The position numbers were made by a program, and so were the translations under genes. The notes beneath the pieces were generated by a model, which saw only the letters and a list, made by a program, of their open reading frames with translations, had not been told where the DNA came from and did not search any database. 64,000 nucleotides of DNA from Aplectana chamaeleonis. Its lineage: Eukaryota > Nematoda > Chromadorea > Rhabditida > Cosmocercidae. Where the stretch lies: contig JAPDOI010001073.1 in NCBI GenBank assembly GCA_029168955.1, positions 124,001 to 188,000 of the forward strand. Direction: 5' to 3'. Below, one piece after another: positions 1 to 11,171 of this stretch; position 1 is the first letter of the stretch, and every line of letters begins with the position of its first letter.

Positions 1-230
1 TGCGGAGAACATCACTGGGTCAGCGGGCAGACATATGTAATATCACCGGGTGAGGGGCAGAGTTTACGTGGAGAGCGGGCCGGCATATGCATATCATTGG
101 CCCAACACTAAAGAGCTAAAGCGAACCAGGGTCACATACGGCGCGGGCAGATTTAGCTTCGAGCTGATTCGGGTGATGGCATTTGAACAGGTGGTCATCT
201 TTACGTTTTGGATCATTGAACCCTCACTCC
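1..230. repeat. Degenerate CCGGGTGAG-type repeat, left flank
   Basis: Short imperfect repeats built on a CCGGGTGAG/GGGCAG motif are visible near bases 40-60 and 140-150. The same vocabulary, with TTACCGGCTGAG and GGCAGTGAA, returns at about 3280-3400, on the far side of the MITE and palindrome that lie between. This suggests one old tandem repeat split by insertions. No gene is seen here. Confidence 0.3.
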
Positions 231-233
231 TTA

Positions 234-689
234 GGCAGCGTCCATACGTGGCGAGAGTGTGCGATTACGCAAAATCGATGGTCGTCATTAACACACGATT
301 GGCCAGCCGCTGACGGGCGCTTAAGTTCGCTCTCGCGCGCTCACGCCAGCTACCGCGCGTTTATGCTTCCTCTCGCTCGCTCACGCTTAATTCGAGAGAG
401 ATGCAGCCACTTTCGAGCGATTTGTTTCATTCATCAAGCAAGAAAAGCGAATCCTACCTCAAAACCAATGACCTGGTGTCTAATACGCCTACCAAGACCA
501 TCCAAAACGAGCAGCATCGAGTCGATTCGAGTGAGTGATTACCAGGTCAAGCGTTTTCAATCAAATCAACACGAGGCAAGATGCATTTGCCGGTGTTCTT
601 CTGCTTGTACGGGCACCTATCAGCGTTGAAGAGCGCTGAGGGGCGCTGGAGAGCGAGACCGGGCGTTCTCGCCACGTATGTACGGAGCC
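234..689. mobile_element. PIF/Harbinger-like MITE, copy 1 (TTA duplication)
   Basis: The left end reads GGCAGCGTCCATACGTGGCG and the right end is its near inverse, finishing GTACGGAGCC. The flanking bases are TTA on both sides (231-233 and 690-692). A second copy lies at 49274-49704 with TAA on both sides. Three-base TTA or TAA duplications with GG-starting termini are typical of PIF/Harbinger elements; the superfamily call is inferred from this alone. Short open frames inside are not conserved as protein. The element cannot encode a transposase. Confidence 0.75.
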
Positions 690-852
690 TTACGGTTCGT
701 TGTAACCGTGGGGACGTGACAGCAGGTCAGTTCATGAAATTTAAAGCAAGGTGAGGCTTATCGCTTCAGGGATGAAGCGCGAGCCTAGAACTTGCTGGGG
801 AATAGGAAGAGCCTACTAGGGGCTTTATCTGCTCCTGCAGATCGATATCATT

Positions 853-3271
853 TACGCAGCTACACTACAGGCCGTATCTTTTGCGTTTTGGACGAAAAAG
901 ACGCGAAAACGCGTCTTTTGCGTCTTTTCCTCATAACTCTGTTCAAAGTGATCCATTCTGGAATCCGAAGAGATGGTTGGAATCAGCATTGATAGCTCTT
1001 CGTTTTGAGCCCCCACATGTCTTACTCTGCAACAAGGCATATAGGCGTGAAACAATCAATCGAGTGCGCGAAACGCGAATGCGGAGCTTTGGTCAGGGGA
1101 TTGATTGTGTTTATATAACCATTGTGTATATTCTAGTGGAACACTCTGAAGATATTTTGACTGACATATGGGGATATAAATTTCGGTTTCTCCCATTTTC
1201 AAGTATCCATATTTCGGTCACTTCCCGGGTCCCGTTCTCGGCTCAAATGGGACAAATCGACCTGAGACTCAAACAGTAATCTTCTCCTATGATGCACTGC
1301 CAAATAAGCCCTTCAGCAGCCCGATCCGGAAATTTTGATTTTTCACCCCTTTCAGGCGACCAACGATCAGCCGCTTCCCGAAGTTTAGAATGCTGACGGC
1401 TAGGGCTTTCCAATGCTATAATGTTTGCATATTTAGGTTCGGAGAAATCCCTCTGTTTTTCTCAGATTTCTCAGATCTAAGAGAGTAATTCATCGCTGGT
1501 CCCTCGCTTTGAGTCGGTGCGTCCCTGCCTCTCCGCGCCCTGCGCACACCCCCGCTTTTGGAGGTGTCGAAATTGCACTGTCTTGCCTGTCTCGCTCAAT
1601 GACCGAAGTCCGCAGTAAATGTATCGATTTCCATGGGCACTTGTCAACGGTTTTCCTCCGGTGACAACCAACGAGAACATGTTCATCCAACCGGACGAAC
1701 ATTAATAATGTTTTATGGAAGTATTTCTTTACAGAAACAGAACAGGGCTGCATTTGAATTAGTCACTTTAACTAGTGGTCCGGTTGGATGAACATGTTCT
1801 CGTTGGTTGTCACCGGAGGAAAACCGTTGACAAGTGCCCATGGAAATCGATACATTTACTGCGGACTTCGGTCATTGAGCGAGACAGGCAAGACAGTGCG
1901 ATTTCGACACCTCCAAAAGCGGGGGTGTGCGCAGGGCGCGGAGAGGCAGGGACGCACCGACTCAAAGCGAGGGACCAGCGATGAATTACTCTCTTAGATC
2001 TGAGAAATCTGAGAAACACAGGGATTTCTCCGAACCTAAATATGCAAACATTATAGCATTGGAAAGCCCTAGCCGTCAGCATTCTAAACTTCGGGAAGCG
2101 GCTGATCGTTGGTCGCCTGAAAGGGGTGAAAAATCAAAATTTCCGGATCGGGCTGCTGAAGCGCTTATTTGGCAGTGCATCATAGGAGAAGATTACTGTT
2201 TGAGTCTCAGGTCGATTTGTCCCATTTGAGCCGAGAACGGGACGGCGGTGATTTCGGGTCTTTTTTATCCAAAATCACCGGGGTGTCGCTAGACGTAGCG
2301 AACCTCCAAACCGGTTGTTACTGTTTAAAAAGAGTCTACACTAAGTGCACTTGTGAGCAGGACTGTTTTCGGCCTAGAGAAGAACGATTGCTGGGTCTCC
2401 TGGGCATCAAAAGGCGAGAAAACGCTGTTTTGACACACCTGAAAGGGTGGAAAATCAAAATTTCCGGATCGGGCTGCTGAAGCGCTTATTTGGCAGTGCA
2501 TCATAGGAAAAGATTACTGTTTGAGTCTCAGGTCGATTTGTCCCATTTGAGCCGAGAACGGGACGGCGGTGATTTTGGGTCTTTTTTATCCAAAATCACC
2601 GGGGTGTCGCTAGACGTAGCGAACCTCCAAACCGGTTGTTACTGTTTAAAAAGAGTCTACACTAAGTGCACTTGTGAGCAGGACTGTTTTCGGCCTAGAG
2701 AAGAACGATTACTGGGTCTCCCGGGGCATCAAATAGGCGAGAAAACGCTGTTTTGACACACCTGAAAGGGGTGAAAAATCAAAATTTCCGGATCGGGCTG
2801 CTGAAGCGCTTATTTGGCAGTGCATCATAGGAGAAGATTACTGTTTGAGTCTCAGGTCGATTTGTCCCATTTGAGCCGAGAACGGGACCCGGGAAGTGAC
2901 CGAAATATGGATACTTGAAGATGGGAGAAACCGAAATTTATATCCGCATATGTCAGTCAAAATATCTTCAGAGTGTTCCACTAGAATATACACAATGGTT
3001 ATATAAACACAATCAATCCCCTGACCAAAGCTCCGCATTCGCGTTTCGCGCACTCGATTGATTGTGTCACGCCTATATGCCTTGTTGCAGAGTAAGACAT
3101 GTGGGGGCTCAAAACGAAGAGCTCTCAATGCTGATTCCAACCATCTCTTCGGATTCCAGAATGGATCACTTTGAACAGAGTTATGAGGAAAAGACGCAAA
3201 AGACGCGTTTTCGCGTCTTTTTCGTCCAAAACGCAAAAGATACGGCCTGTAGTGTAGCTCTCGTAAGCAGC
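853..3271. repeat. Large palindrome, 2.4 kb, with a single-strand-sized loop
   Basis: The left arm, 853-1698, is matched by the inverse of 1777-3271, with a loop at 1699-1776. Landmarks are ACACTACAGGCCGTATCTTT near 865 with its inverse near 3235-3255, and the inner arm ends around CCGGAC (1698) and GTCCGG (1777). The right arm is longer because it carries two extra tandem units at 2116-2760. Similar open frames of 130 to 150 codons appear at both ends on opposite strands only because the DNA is inverted; they do not indicate a gene. A fragment of the inner arm recurs at about 21690-21735, so this is a dispersed family. The arms look nearly identical by eye, so the inversion is recent or gene-converted. 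Confidence 0.85.
2116..2760. repeat. Two tandem units of about 322 bases in one palindrome arm
   Basis: Units start with CCTGAAAGGG at 2116, 2438 and 2761, giving a period of 322-323 bases. The third unit is partial and continues as the palindrome arm. Each unit joins about 128 bases shared with the arm to about 195 bases with no counterpart in the left arm, including CAAAATCACCGGGGTGTCGC. The units differ at only a few positions, so the duplication is young. Confidence 0.85.
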
Positions 3272-3274
3272 TAG

Positions 3275-3420
3275 CACGCACCGGGTGAGCGGACCTCAAT
3301 TTACCGGCTGAGGAGGCAGTGAATGCGGGGCGAGGGGGCCATCATTTGCCGGGTGAGCGCTCTACCATTAACCGGCTGAGGGGGCAGTGAATACCGAAGC
3401 TCCCGGGTGCAATGTTTAGC
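3275..3420. repeat. Degenerate CCGG-TGAG repeat, right flank
   Basis: TTTACCGGCTGAGGAGGCAG at about 3299 and ATTAACCGGCTGAGGGGGCA at about 3367 are two imperfect copies, with CCGGGTGAGCG copies before and between them. The motif resembles that at 1-150. Confidence 0.4.
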
Positions 3421-3529
3421 CAGCCAGTATTGCTCGCACTCTCACCCGGTCTTACTGTCTGAGTATGGTACAAACAGCATTAGGTTCGCCAGAATCAGGC
3501 AGAACTGACCGTTGTGCCGAAAGCTGCCT

Positions 3530-4144
3530 TCAAATCAAACAAGTACAATGCCACTCGTAGGATTTGATCAGGAGGCGGGCGGGGACGCGCTTGCCTGTCT
3601 TTTTTTTACCGCGCTCAAAACACTTAAGCCACTGAAAATAGTACAGCGATACACAGGGCAGGGATATAGTTCAAAATCGAAGTTTCCATAAACAATGAAA
3701 CGCACTGTATTGGAGGAAATTTCACTAAAGTTTCATAGGATCCCGATATTTTTAATCTCTCAAACAATCTCAAATAATCAACAATCTACATAGTTTGACA
3801 TTTAACGAGCCCAAATTCCGAACGAAGTCTGACTAACCAGAAACAATTGGATGAACATCCGTTCGAATAGAGCGTACTTGTCCTCAACTTTGTTATACTC
3901 TTCGCAGATCTTGTTCACTTCCTCTTGTTCAGCGACGAATACTCGACCCGAATAGCTGAAACTATGGCTATAAGTCGATTGTCAATACGATAGAGACCAA
4001 GTGAACCTATCCATCATTATATAATCAAATAGTGGTGGGGTCTAGTACGTCTTCAACACGAGTTCCTCGAAGAATCTAAAAGGTTCTTCACATAAGAAAT
4101 TGTAGCCGCTAGAAGTACGTAGCCGGGTTCTATGTGGCCACGTG
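3530..4144 (-). CDS. Candidate three-exon C-terminal gene fragment, unrecognised
   Basis: On the minus strand three open segments join in phase: 4144-4049, 3955-3838 and 3631-3530. The best exon is 3955-3838: it has a TTTCAG acceptor and a CTG/GTTAGT donor, and encodes 39 residues including VAEQEEVNKICEEYNKVEDK, a charged, probably coiled-coil helix. The last exon follows an ACTATTTTCAG acceptor and gives 33 residues, with GKKKTGKRVPARLLIK and a stop at 3530-3532. The introns would be 93 and 206 bases. The first exon has a weak GTACTA donor and is the least sure. I do not recognise the family and cannot name a function. The start of the gene is not seen. Chance open frames of this size are common, so the in-phase splice sites are the main support. 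Confidence 0.33.
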
Positions 4145-4293
4145 CTGCAGGTGCGCAATACTTATGACGCACCGTTAACACTTCGCCATGTAACAGAAGC
4201 ATGTGGTGCATGTGCAGCAGCACGTGCTCGTATCATACAAGAGCGCTCGCTCAATAAAGGGGGGGGGGAGCGTTAGAGATTCCGCCCCTGTAG

Positions 4294-5000
4294 AGGGTTG
4301 GGGTCTCTAACAACAGAATTACAGTGGATGCCACGGTTGGCAGCAAGCATGCCAGCTTTGCAGCAGTCCGCTACAAGGACGCACACTATCCTTGCCTCGC
4401 CACTGTTTACTGCGAACAGCTTTCTTTGCTGTGGACCACACAAGAGACCCCTGAGGAAGAGGGTGACAGTACCTTCTAAGACCGGCTCTGATTGGTCAGT
4501 GCCCCCAGATTATTCTGAGAACTTTGAAAAGACGTGTCCTATAAGGTGCACGTGGCCCTACTGTCGTCGAAGCATGATGTGATCGCGCTGAAAGCGAATA
4601 GCGGTCGAACACATGCCCACTTTCTCTGGCTTACAAAGACACTTGTCCCTACCTTCAGCTGTTCCCAAAATTTAAGGTAACTGAGTTATCCAAATCAATT
4701 TGCAGATGTGGACGAGAAGGACTTTGTAAGAACTACGACGCTGTCTTTCCAGTTTTTGTGCCCTTCGTCTGAGGTAGAATTATGTGGCTGCATTTGCCAG
4801 ATTGCCTGCAAATTGTCGCCAACGTCACCTCTGGTAACGAAGCGTCAGCTAGGTCTAGAACACAAGCTGTCGCAATCTTCATTCATTAACTATCTTGCCA
4901 ACTCTTTTGGGCGTTCTACCAATGCGTTCTCCAGAAGGAATAGCCCTGATCCGTCCGGATTCTGCCGCCTAGGTGCCTGGCCCCAGCCAAAGCGACAGAT
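4294..5000 (+). pseudogene. Frameshifted coding-like relic, unrecognised
   Basis: A CCCCTGTAG acceptor-like site at 4293 opens 61 codons, including VDATVGSKHASFAAVRYKD, that stop at 4477-4479. The sense then seems to pass to the next frame (4478-4530) and back (4531-4677; HDVIALKANSGRTHAHFLWL), the second shift lying at a run of A. After a TTTGCAG at 4705, a third short frame reads CGREGLCKNYDAVF and meets an in-frame TGA at about 4773. Read literally this is a decayed gene with two or more frameshifts and stops. It could equally be chance open frames. No homologue is recognised. Confidence 0.2.
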
Positions 5001-7370
5001 TCGCGGTAGAATCAAGACATTGACAGGATTCTGCCCTGATTCTGCCGTGATGTTTGCCCTTCGTATTTCAAAATTCAAACCATCAACCCTTCACTGCTAA
5101 TCGTTTTCTAGGCTGCCGCATTATCGACTAATCCCTCTCTGCTTCTGCTCTAGGGCGCTGCCATGATGGCTGTGTTATCGCAGTGTTCTCGCGGTAAATT
5201 CGCGGTAGATTCCCCGAAGAAATCGCATTTATTTTGTTGTAGTTTCTTGATATGTTCGCAGCAAACTTGCGGCATTTTGCGGTAAATCGTCAGCAGACAC
5301 CTCTCGACGAATTTGCTTTAATTTCGCGGCTCGCAGTGATTTCGCGTCAAATTCTCGGTGGAATCAGGTTCGCAGTAAATTTTCAGTGAAGTTTAGACAA
5401 TTCCTCCCAGTGTAAAAGCTGACAGGGAAAGATATTCAAATGATTTGGTTGAGCCCCATAAATGCGCACAGTTTAGAGAGCTTCTGGTCCTTGGAGCCTC
5501 GTACGGCACTTTTTGAAATGCTACGTGTGTATGGGCTTCTCGTAAATTTTGGATTCACGACTCTGAGAAAATTTGCCGCGTCAGAGTCGAGAAAGTACCC
5601 CGACCCTCGTTTGTGCCGCGATAGTTCCGCGATAGCACCGCAGCGGTTCCGTGATCAAACGATTTTGTTGCAGTGTCTTGAGCCTCGACATCGCCGCGAT
5701 AGTACCGCAGCGGCTCCGCGTTAGAACCGCGTCGACTCCTCGAGGACTCAGCAGTGAACCCGCGTGGAGTACGATGTACTATCCACTTTTGTAAAACGAA
5801 ATTGTCGCCAGTTCAATTAGTCAAGTTTGAGGTACATTCCGTATTTCCTTGAGCGCAAATGCGGGGGTAACATCTGTTCCTATTAGACAGAGGACTCTCA
5901 CAGAGCCGCTGCGGCAGTATCGCGGAGCTGAAGCGGCAGTGGCACTACGGCTCCGCGGTAGTACCGGCGCGGCTCCGCGATAGTGCCGCTTCGGTGCCTG
6001 TAGGCTCCGAAACGAACTGTGGCGGGGCCGCAGCGGCGATTTCTCTCAGAGGACTGGACGAGACGCGGCGATTGGCGGCAAGCGATGCGGCGATAACAAC
6101 GGCGGCCAGTGGGATTTCAATCGCAAACGACGAACTACTGCCGACATCTCGTCTATTAGCTGGACTAAAAATGGGAAAAGATCTATATGTATTGTATATT
6201 GTGGCATCCAAATTTCCAGTCTAGTCAATGAGCTCCGTGCTAGAAGTTTTCGCGACGCTGCGCGCGTTCGCGGCATTTGATACCACCTACATCACCTGCG
6301 CGGATCACGCGTAAGCAGTTCATTGGCTAGACCAGAAATTCTGAGACGAGTGTATTAGAGTGGTCAAATGTTCAAGCGATGGCCGAGAACGCTGGGAGGG
6401 TGGACAGAACTATACCTCTCACCCAAGCAAATTGAATTCAGACATCATTTCGCGGGATTAATCGGAATTATGTAAGTTCGACTTCAAGTCGGGAACTTCG
6501 AGTCTGATCCATAATCACATCCATAAAAAAATAGAATACGACATTCCAAACGGAGTTCGGTAGGTACAAGGCAGGGGAATCCGATAGAACGGTGGCATGA
6601 GCACGGTCTGAGAAAACCGAAATCTTCATCGAGAACTAAGGGTACGAAATGCGATGATACCGATTTTCAGGTCGGATAACAGCGGAAAACTTTTTAAATC
6701 CTTCGATGTCATGAAATCCAAGAATCCACGAACTTGAGATTATTATTGTATTCTTCCCATTGACAGACTAATATCAAACGAGCTGTGATAGAAATCTCAA
6801 TAAGGGTAACTCTGATTTCTGGACTTACAGTCTTCAAAGAAACATTCGCCATTTTTAACAAGCACTATAGAGTTGTTCTCTTAAATCATAGAGCGAGTAT
6901 TTCCATCATAAAGAACGTCCTAGAATAGAGTCGGAAATGCCAAACACGAGTTCATCCGAGGGGCGCGTGCACTATAAAGTCTTAAGAGACTTTGAGATTT
7001 CTTGTGCTCCTAAGGAGTCCTTGGAGAGCCACTGAAGTCCTCCATGCATCGCTCAAACTTTCCATCTTTTGCTTATTCGAAAACAAAGCGAGATCGGCAT
7101 GCAGTGGTGATTCAGAGGAGAAAATAGACTGAAGATATCCCTAGAAATGGCATTTTGGAATACGTAAATGTACCGTACACACCATTCACTTTTCCAGTTA
7201 AGGAAAACAGATCTGTTATGAAGCAGCAGGAAGCATAACAAAGGGAAAGGAGATAAATTGGAGCGATTCTTGAGAGTGAAGATCCAAACTGTGAACTGGC
7301 ACTACATTAGGCGTAGTTATACGACTGAAGTGGAGAAAAATGCTTCATTTCAAGGAGGGCTCGGGGCACA
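5001..7370. other. No gene seen; CG-rich microrepeats at about 5570-6060
   Basis: Between 5570 and 6060 short phrases such as CCGCGATAGT, ACCGCAGCGG and GGCTCCGCG recur on both orientations, making imperfect inverted repeats. At 5195-5350 related TTCGCGGTAAATTCGCGGTA phrases occur; a similar style returns at 29480-30010. The rest, 6060-7370, is AT-rich with no convincing exon, repeat or RNA gene. Confidence 0.4.
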
Positions 7371-7374
7371 GATA

Positions 7375-8612
7375 CAATACCCGCGCTAAGTTTTGTAAAA
7401 ACGGGGAGCATCAGGCAAACTTGGCAAAAAAGCGTCCAATGCATGTAACTTTTTTTAACTCTGAAAACGCTATCGTATTCACAGATCAAATTGATACCTA
7501 ATTATGTGACTTGTGTGCCAAAATTTTATAGAATCTCTTGGTTTTTGGAGGAAATAGTGTTTGCAAGTGCGGCGAAACTTTGAGCAGTATTTGTACAAGT
7601 AATGGAAAAGCAATCTGTATGCTTTCTTAATAAATTAGGTGCAGGTGAGGGAATCTCGAGGCGTATGTTGGTTAAATTTTTGAGATCCTTCATTTAAGGG
7701 TCCAAGGTTTTCGTCACAAAACTCCGACTTTTCAGGTAGTTCTCAAGCGTGATTAATGAAGGAATTGAAAAATTCAACCAGCACAAACCCTGAGATGCTC
7801 TTACCAGCACCTAATTTATGAATAAAGCATACATATTGCTCCACCATTGCTTGTACAAATACTGCTTAAAGGCACAGTACACCCTCAGATATGTATTTTG
7901 AGATTTTCATGTATTTGTGTAGAAGACCCCTCCTGTATAACACGTGCCAAATGCCAGATCTCATTTCCTCCAAATAGGCGAGATATAAGCGACCACCACA
8001 GGCCCGACCCCCTTCGCTCACCACCACAGGCCCGACCCCCTCACAGATATCCGAACTCGATAGCGGCTTGATGGATGGATGAATTCCAACAAGTCATCGT
8101 TCTTCAGACCATTGCCGGTCTATCTCTTCATCCTGTTTCGCTCTCGTGCGGCGATTGCGAATGAAGAGAAATACAGGCCTGAGACAACTCGTCCACCAAT
8201 TTTTCACCCTCAGAATCTCGGCATCTTTGAAGAGCCATAACTCTGTTCGAAGGGGGTCTTGGACGACTTCAGAGATACCACTGTAATCAGCGTGTGACTC
8301 TCTCCAAGATAAGCAGAAAATCTGAAAATTAATTTTCTGGGTGTCCTGTGCCTTTAAGGTTTCGCCGCACTTCGCGCGCGACGTATTTGAAAAACGGTTG
8401 CAAAAACTATTTCCTTCAAAAAAAAAGCGATTTTAGGGAACTTCGGCTTACAAGTCACACATTTAGATAGCAATTTGAACTGTGAATATGATAGCGTTCT
8501 CAGAATTCAAAAACGTATTCATTCAAAAAAGTTACATGCATCGGACGCTTTTTTTTGCAAAGTTTGCCAGATGCTCCCCGTTTCTACAAAGCTTAGCGCG
8601 GGTATCGTACTT
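7375..8612. repeat. Palindromic foldback element interrupted by a TTAA element
   Basis: The left arm from about 7375 (ATACCCGCGCTAAG) to 7690 is the inverse of the right arm, 7740-7869 joined to 8358-8612. The loop is about 50 bases. The right arm is split exactly by the AGGCA element at 7870-8353: GTACAAATACTGC before it and GGTTTCGCCGCAC after it are contiguous in the left arm, as the inverse around 7570-7605. Confidence 0.8.
7870..8353. mobile_element. TTAA-AGGCA MITE, subfamily F2, copy 1
   Basis: The ends are AGGCACAGTACACCC and GGGTGTCCTGTGCCT, flanked by TTAA at 7866-7869 and 8354-8357. Length is 484 bases. The interior has a duplicated CACCACAGGCCCGACCCC phrase near 7995-8042. It is homologous to 11635-12115 and, inverted, to 10759-11167. 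The opposite palindrome arm shows the site without the element, which confirms insertion. TTAA duplication suggests piggyBac-type mobilisation; a TA duplication with one more base of terminus would fit equally. Confidence 0.88.
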
Positions 8613-8660
8613 TGCTTTGATTACTCCAGGCTGAGCCATCCTCGTTGCGCATGAACATAA

Positions 8661-9206
8661 AGGCAGTGGTCGCGATAAAATAGCCTTGTCTTCTTTTCCT
8701 CTATAAACCCCTCTCTGGGTTTAGACTACATAGTAGGACCCATAGAGAAAAATCGCGAAAAAACAGTGTTTCGGGGGAAATTTCAAGCCTGAACTTTCTT
8801 GTCTTTTGATGGTAGACGAGCCTACTCCACATCATCGGCATCGATGATCACTAGTACCAAGAACATCAGCTGGCTTGAAATTGAATTTCAATATATCTGT
8901 GAACCCATCTAGTCAAAAACATTGACTGAAGTGCTTACTTTCATTGCTCAACTTGGTTTTTATTAGATAAATTTGCATTTATTTCTTCCTCTCAATGTCG
9001 ATGATTCTTGACTGCTCGGCATGCGGCTGCGAGCTTTTTGGCAGGAGCTATGTACTTGTGCACGAACTGACATTTTTGGGCCCTAGAAACTCTAATTCTA
9101 GCCCGTTTCTCACCGCGCTACCTTCATAGTTTTTCAGCTATTTTCGATCTAAGTCGATTTTTTTGTAGTTTTTTTTTCGATAACGTTTCCATCGTGACCA
9201 TTGCCT
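8661..9206. mobile_element. TTAA-AGGCA MITE, subfamily F3, copy 1
   Basis: The ends are AGGCAGTGGTCGCGAT and ATCGTGACCATTGCCT. The left flank is ATAA (8657-8660) and the right TTAA (9207-9210). Its 546 bases align throughout with 39225-39772. Shared internal landmarks include CATCATCGGCATCGATGATC near 8830-8850. No transposase frame is present. Confidence 0.85.
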
Positions 9207-9229
9207 TTAACGCACGCTAATATTCCTAG

Positions 9230-9545
9230 ATTTCACATCCAGATGAGGCCCAGGGGACCAGGGTCCATTCAGGCAAATCGGCGAGATTTGCTCGCCAACC
9301 AACCTTTCATCGACTTGCTGATATTGACGGACGCCATGTCCTATTGGGAAACAAACTGCTAACAACGATGATGCCTCAGGGAGGACAGAATATGGTCCCT
9401 AAGCACTTCCCAATGCTCTGAAGGCAGAGGAGTTCGTTCCGCTTGACACAAATATGACATACAACTTGCCATACCTGTTCGCGAGATTGTATCTAGAAGT
9501 TTTGGAGCTTTCCGTCCTAGATATCCCTGTTTTGTAGAGTGGTTT
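9230..9545 (+). CDS. Candidate exon or frameshifted relic, unrecognised
   Basis: A TATTCCTAG acceptor-like site at 9229 opens 63 codons to a TGA at 9419-9421 (for example SARFARQPTFHRLADIDGRH). The next frame is open from 9400 to about 9538 and reads KAEEFVPLDTNMTYNLPYLF, so the two may be parts of one sense split by a frameshift. The left limit lies only 20 bases from the F3 element. I recognise no family. Chance is a real alternative. Confidence 0.22.
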
Positions 9546-10069
9546 TGCACAACAGGGTTGCCAATGCGGATACTGTCCAGCGAGGTGGGGACGCAAAATT
9601 TTAGAAAACTGGGAAGTTTGAGAGGGGGGGGGCTGAAAATTGTGGACCGAGAAAGAAGAATTTCGTGATTTCAATAGCGATTGAACTGAACTCCACCGAT
9701 GCTTTTCGGTGATAAGGAGCGTAGTAAGAATGAAAAGAATAAAGCAGAGAACATCGTAGAGTCTCAACTTTTTCTTCAAAATAACAACGCCCAAATTTTT
9801 GAAAACATTAATCATCTAGGAGAAAACGTAACATTTTCTAAATGCTTCAATAAAGCTTCCACCGATAGAGGGGGACGTAGCTCCTTCGATGTACGGGACA
9901 TTGAGCTGCTTGACGCTCAATCCACTCCGAGACTTTCCCAACGTGGGCTGACGTGGAGGCGCAATTTAGGCACATTTGTTTGCAGTTTGGAGGAGCTAAG
10001 GTTTTCAGTGAGTGAGGAAGGATTTTTACATGACTGACAGTTTTTTCGGAACTTTTGTCAATGAACAAC
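9546..10069. other. No supported gene
   Basis: Open frames exist on both strands at 9700-10035, one reaching a CA/GTGAGT donor-like site at 10007-10008, but no acceptor or partner exon was found. There is an eight-G run near 9622-9631. Confidence 0.3.
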
Positions 10070-10196
10070 CTCCCTTGTCTTTCTTCGCAGCTGGTATCGA
10101 GAGACAACGAGGGTGTGCGAAGAGAAGGAGACGCAGGGTAAGCACGCACGCGCACGCCACCGACCCAAACAGCTTTCACTTCGAAATGAAGGGTAT
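10070..10196 (-). mobile_element. TATCCTCT-family short repeat, copy 1 (reverse)
   Basis: The stretch with GTGTGCGAAGAGAAGGAGACG, GCACGCACGCGCACGC and CTTCGAAATGAAGGGTATG is the inverse of the family described at 53326-53481. Its ends are eroded. Confidence 0.55.
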
Positions 10197-10557
10197 GTGG
10201 CATGAAAATAAGGAACAGTTGTTTACCATGCCATGACTGGAATTCATGAGCGCAAACCATAAGCTACCGTTGGGTTTGCCTCCAAACATCGCGTGCTATT
10301 TCCATCGCAGACCCTACTGTATTCCATGGTTTGCCGATCATGAATCCCTGCCCATACCGATATTTTTTCTGTCAATCTGGAACGAAAAGCTAATGTGGTT
10401 TAGTCAACCCCTATCCAATAGAGCCCTATATTCCATTAGTTTTTCGTTGGCTGACATTATCAAAATAGAGACAAAATCTGCAAAAAGGAGATCAAGTGGT
10501 GTGCAAAAGAGGACAGTACGCTTTTATATCCGACACACTATTTCACATCGTACTTAC

Positions 10558-10618
10558 GTAGAAACGCATCCCGTCTAAGAGCGAATACTTCGTTTGCTCA
10601 CGCGTAACCTTATGCTTG
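10558..10618 (-). CDS. Candidate small internal exon, unrecognised
   Basis: On the minus strand a TTTACATCTTCCAG acceptor precedes 61 bases that end at a perfect TAC/GTAAGTACG donor. The frame encodes KHKVTREQTKYSLLDGMRFY. Downstream acceptors in the same phase occur after CTCCTTTTTGCAG (giving ILSLF and a stop) and after TTTTCGTTCCAG (giving IDRKNIGMGRDS and a stop). The upstream exon would lie beyond the TTAA cluster at 10759-12115, which would then be intronic. Function unknown. Both splice sites are strong, which is the reason for listing it. Confidence 0.35.
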
Positions 10619-10758
10619 CTGGAAGATGTAAATACCCACACATTAGAGATATTTTGAATTGGAGCCTGCACTCGACACTGGTCGTTGTGCCTTTCGCGTT
10701 AACATTTTGTCGGTGCACAATATATAGATGCAAACATGGCGCAGGTAGCATATGTAAA

Positions 10759-11167
10759 AGGCACAGTCGTCCATGACCCCCCACGAACGGCGAGATGGCT
10801 CCGTGAGAATGCCTGTGATTTGAGGGGAAAAATTTGGTGGACGAGTTGTCTCAGGCCTGTATTTATCTTTATTCGCAGTCGGTGAAGGAGAGCAAAACAG
10901 GATGAGGAGATGGATCGGAACAGGAGCGAAGACTGACGACTCGGTTGAGAATCATCCATCTATTTAGCCGCTATTGAGATCGAAATTCAGGACAGGGGTC
11001 GGGCCTGTAGTGGTGAGTGAAGGAGGTCGGGCCCGTGGTGGTCGCTTATATCTCGCTTATTTGGAGGAATGACATCTCGCACTTGGGACGCACGTGTTAT
11101 ACAGGAGGGGTCTCCTACACAATTACACGAAAATTTCAAAATTCATATCTGACGGTGTACTGTGCCT
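10759..11167 (-). mobile_element. TTAA-AGGCA MITE, subfamily F2, copy 2 (reverse)
   Basis: It begins AGGCACAGTCGTCC and ends GGTGTACTGTGCCT. The left flank TAAA is eroded; the right flank TTAA (11168-11171) is shared with the next element. It is the inverse of 11635-12115, with TTGGTGGACGAGTTGTC near 10835 and GTTATACAGGAGGGGTC near 11097. Confidence 0.82.
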
Positions 11168-11171
11168 TTAA

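Noticed and set aside
881..1279. Protein of about 130 residues repeated at 2838-3299 on the other strand
   Set aside because: The frames are the two arms of one palindrome. Identity is expected from the DNA inversion, and there is no start, splice or family evidence.
3480..3610. Reverse-transcriptase-like motif LYLFDLKAAFG on the minus strand
   Set aside because: The surrounding residues do not fit a LINE RT, and the other frame forms a better, in-phase exon after a good acceptor.
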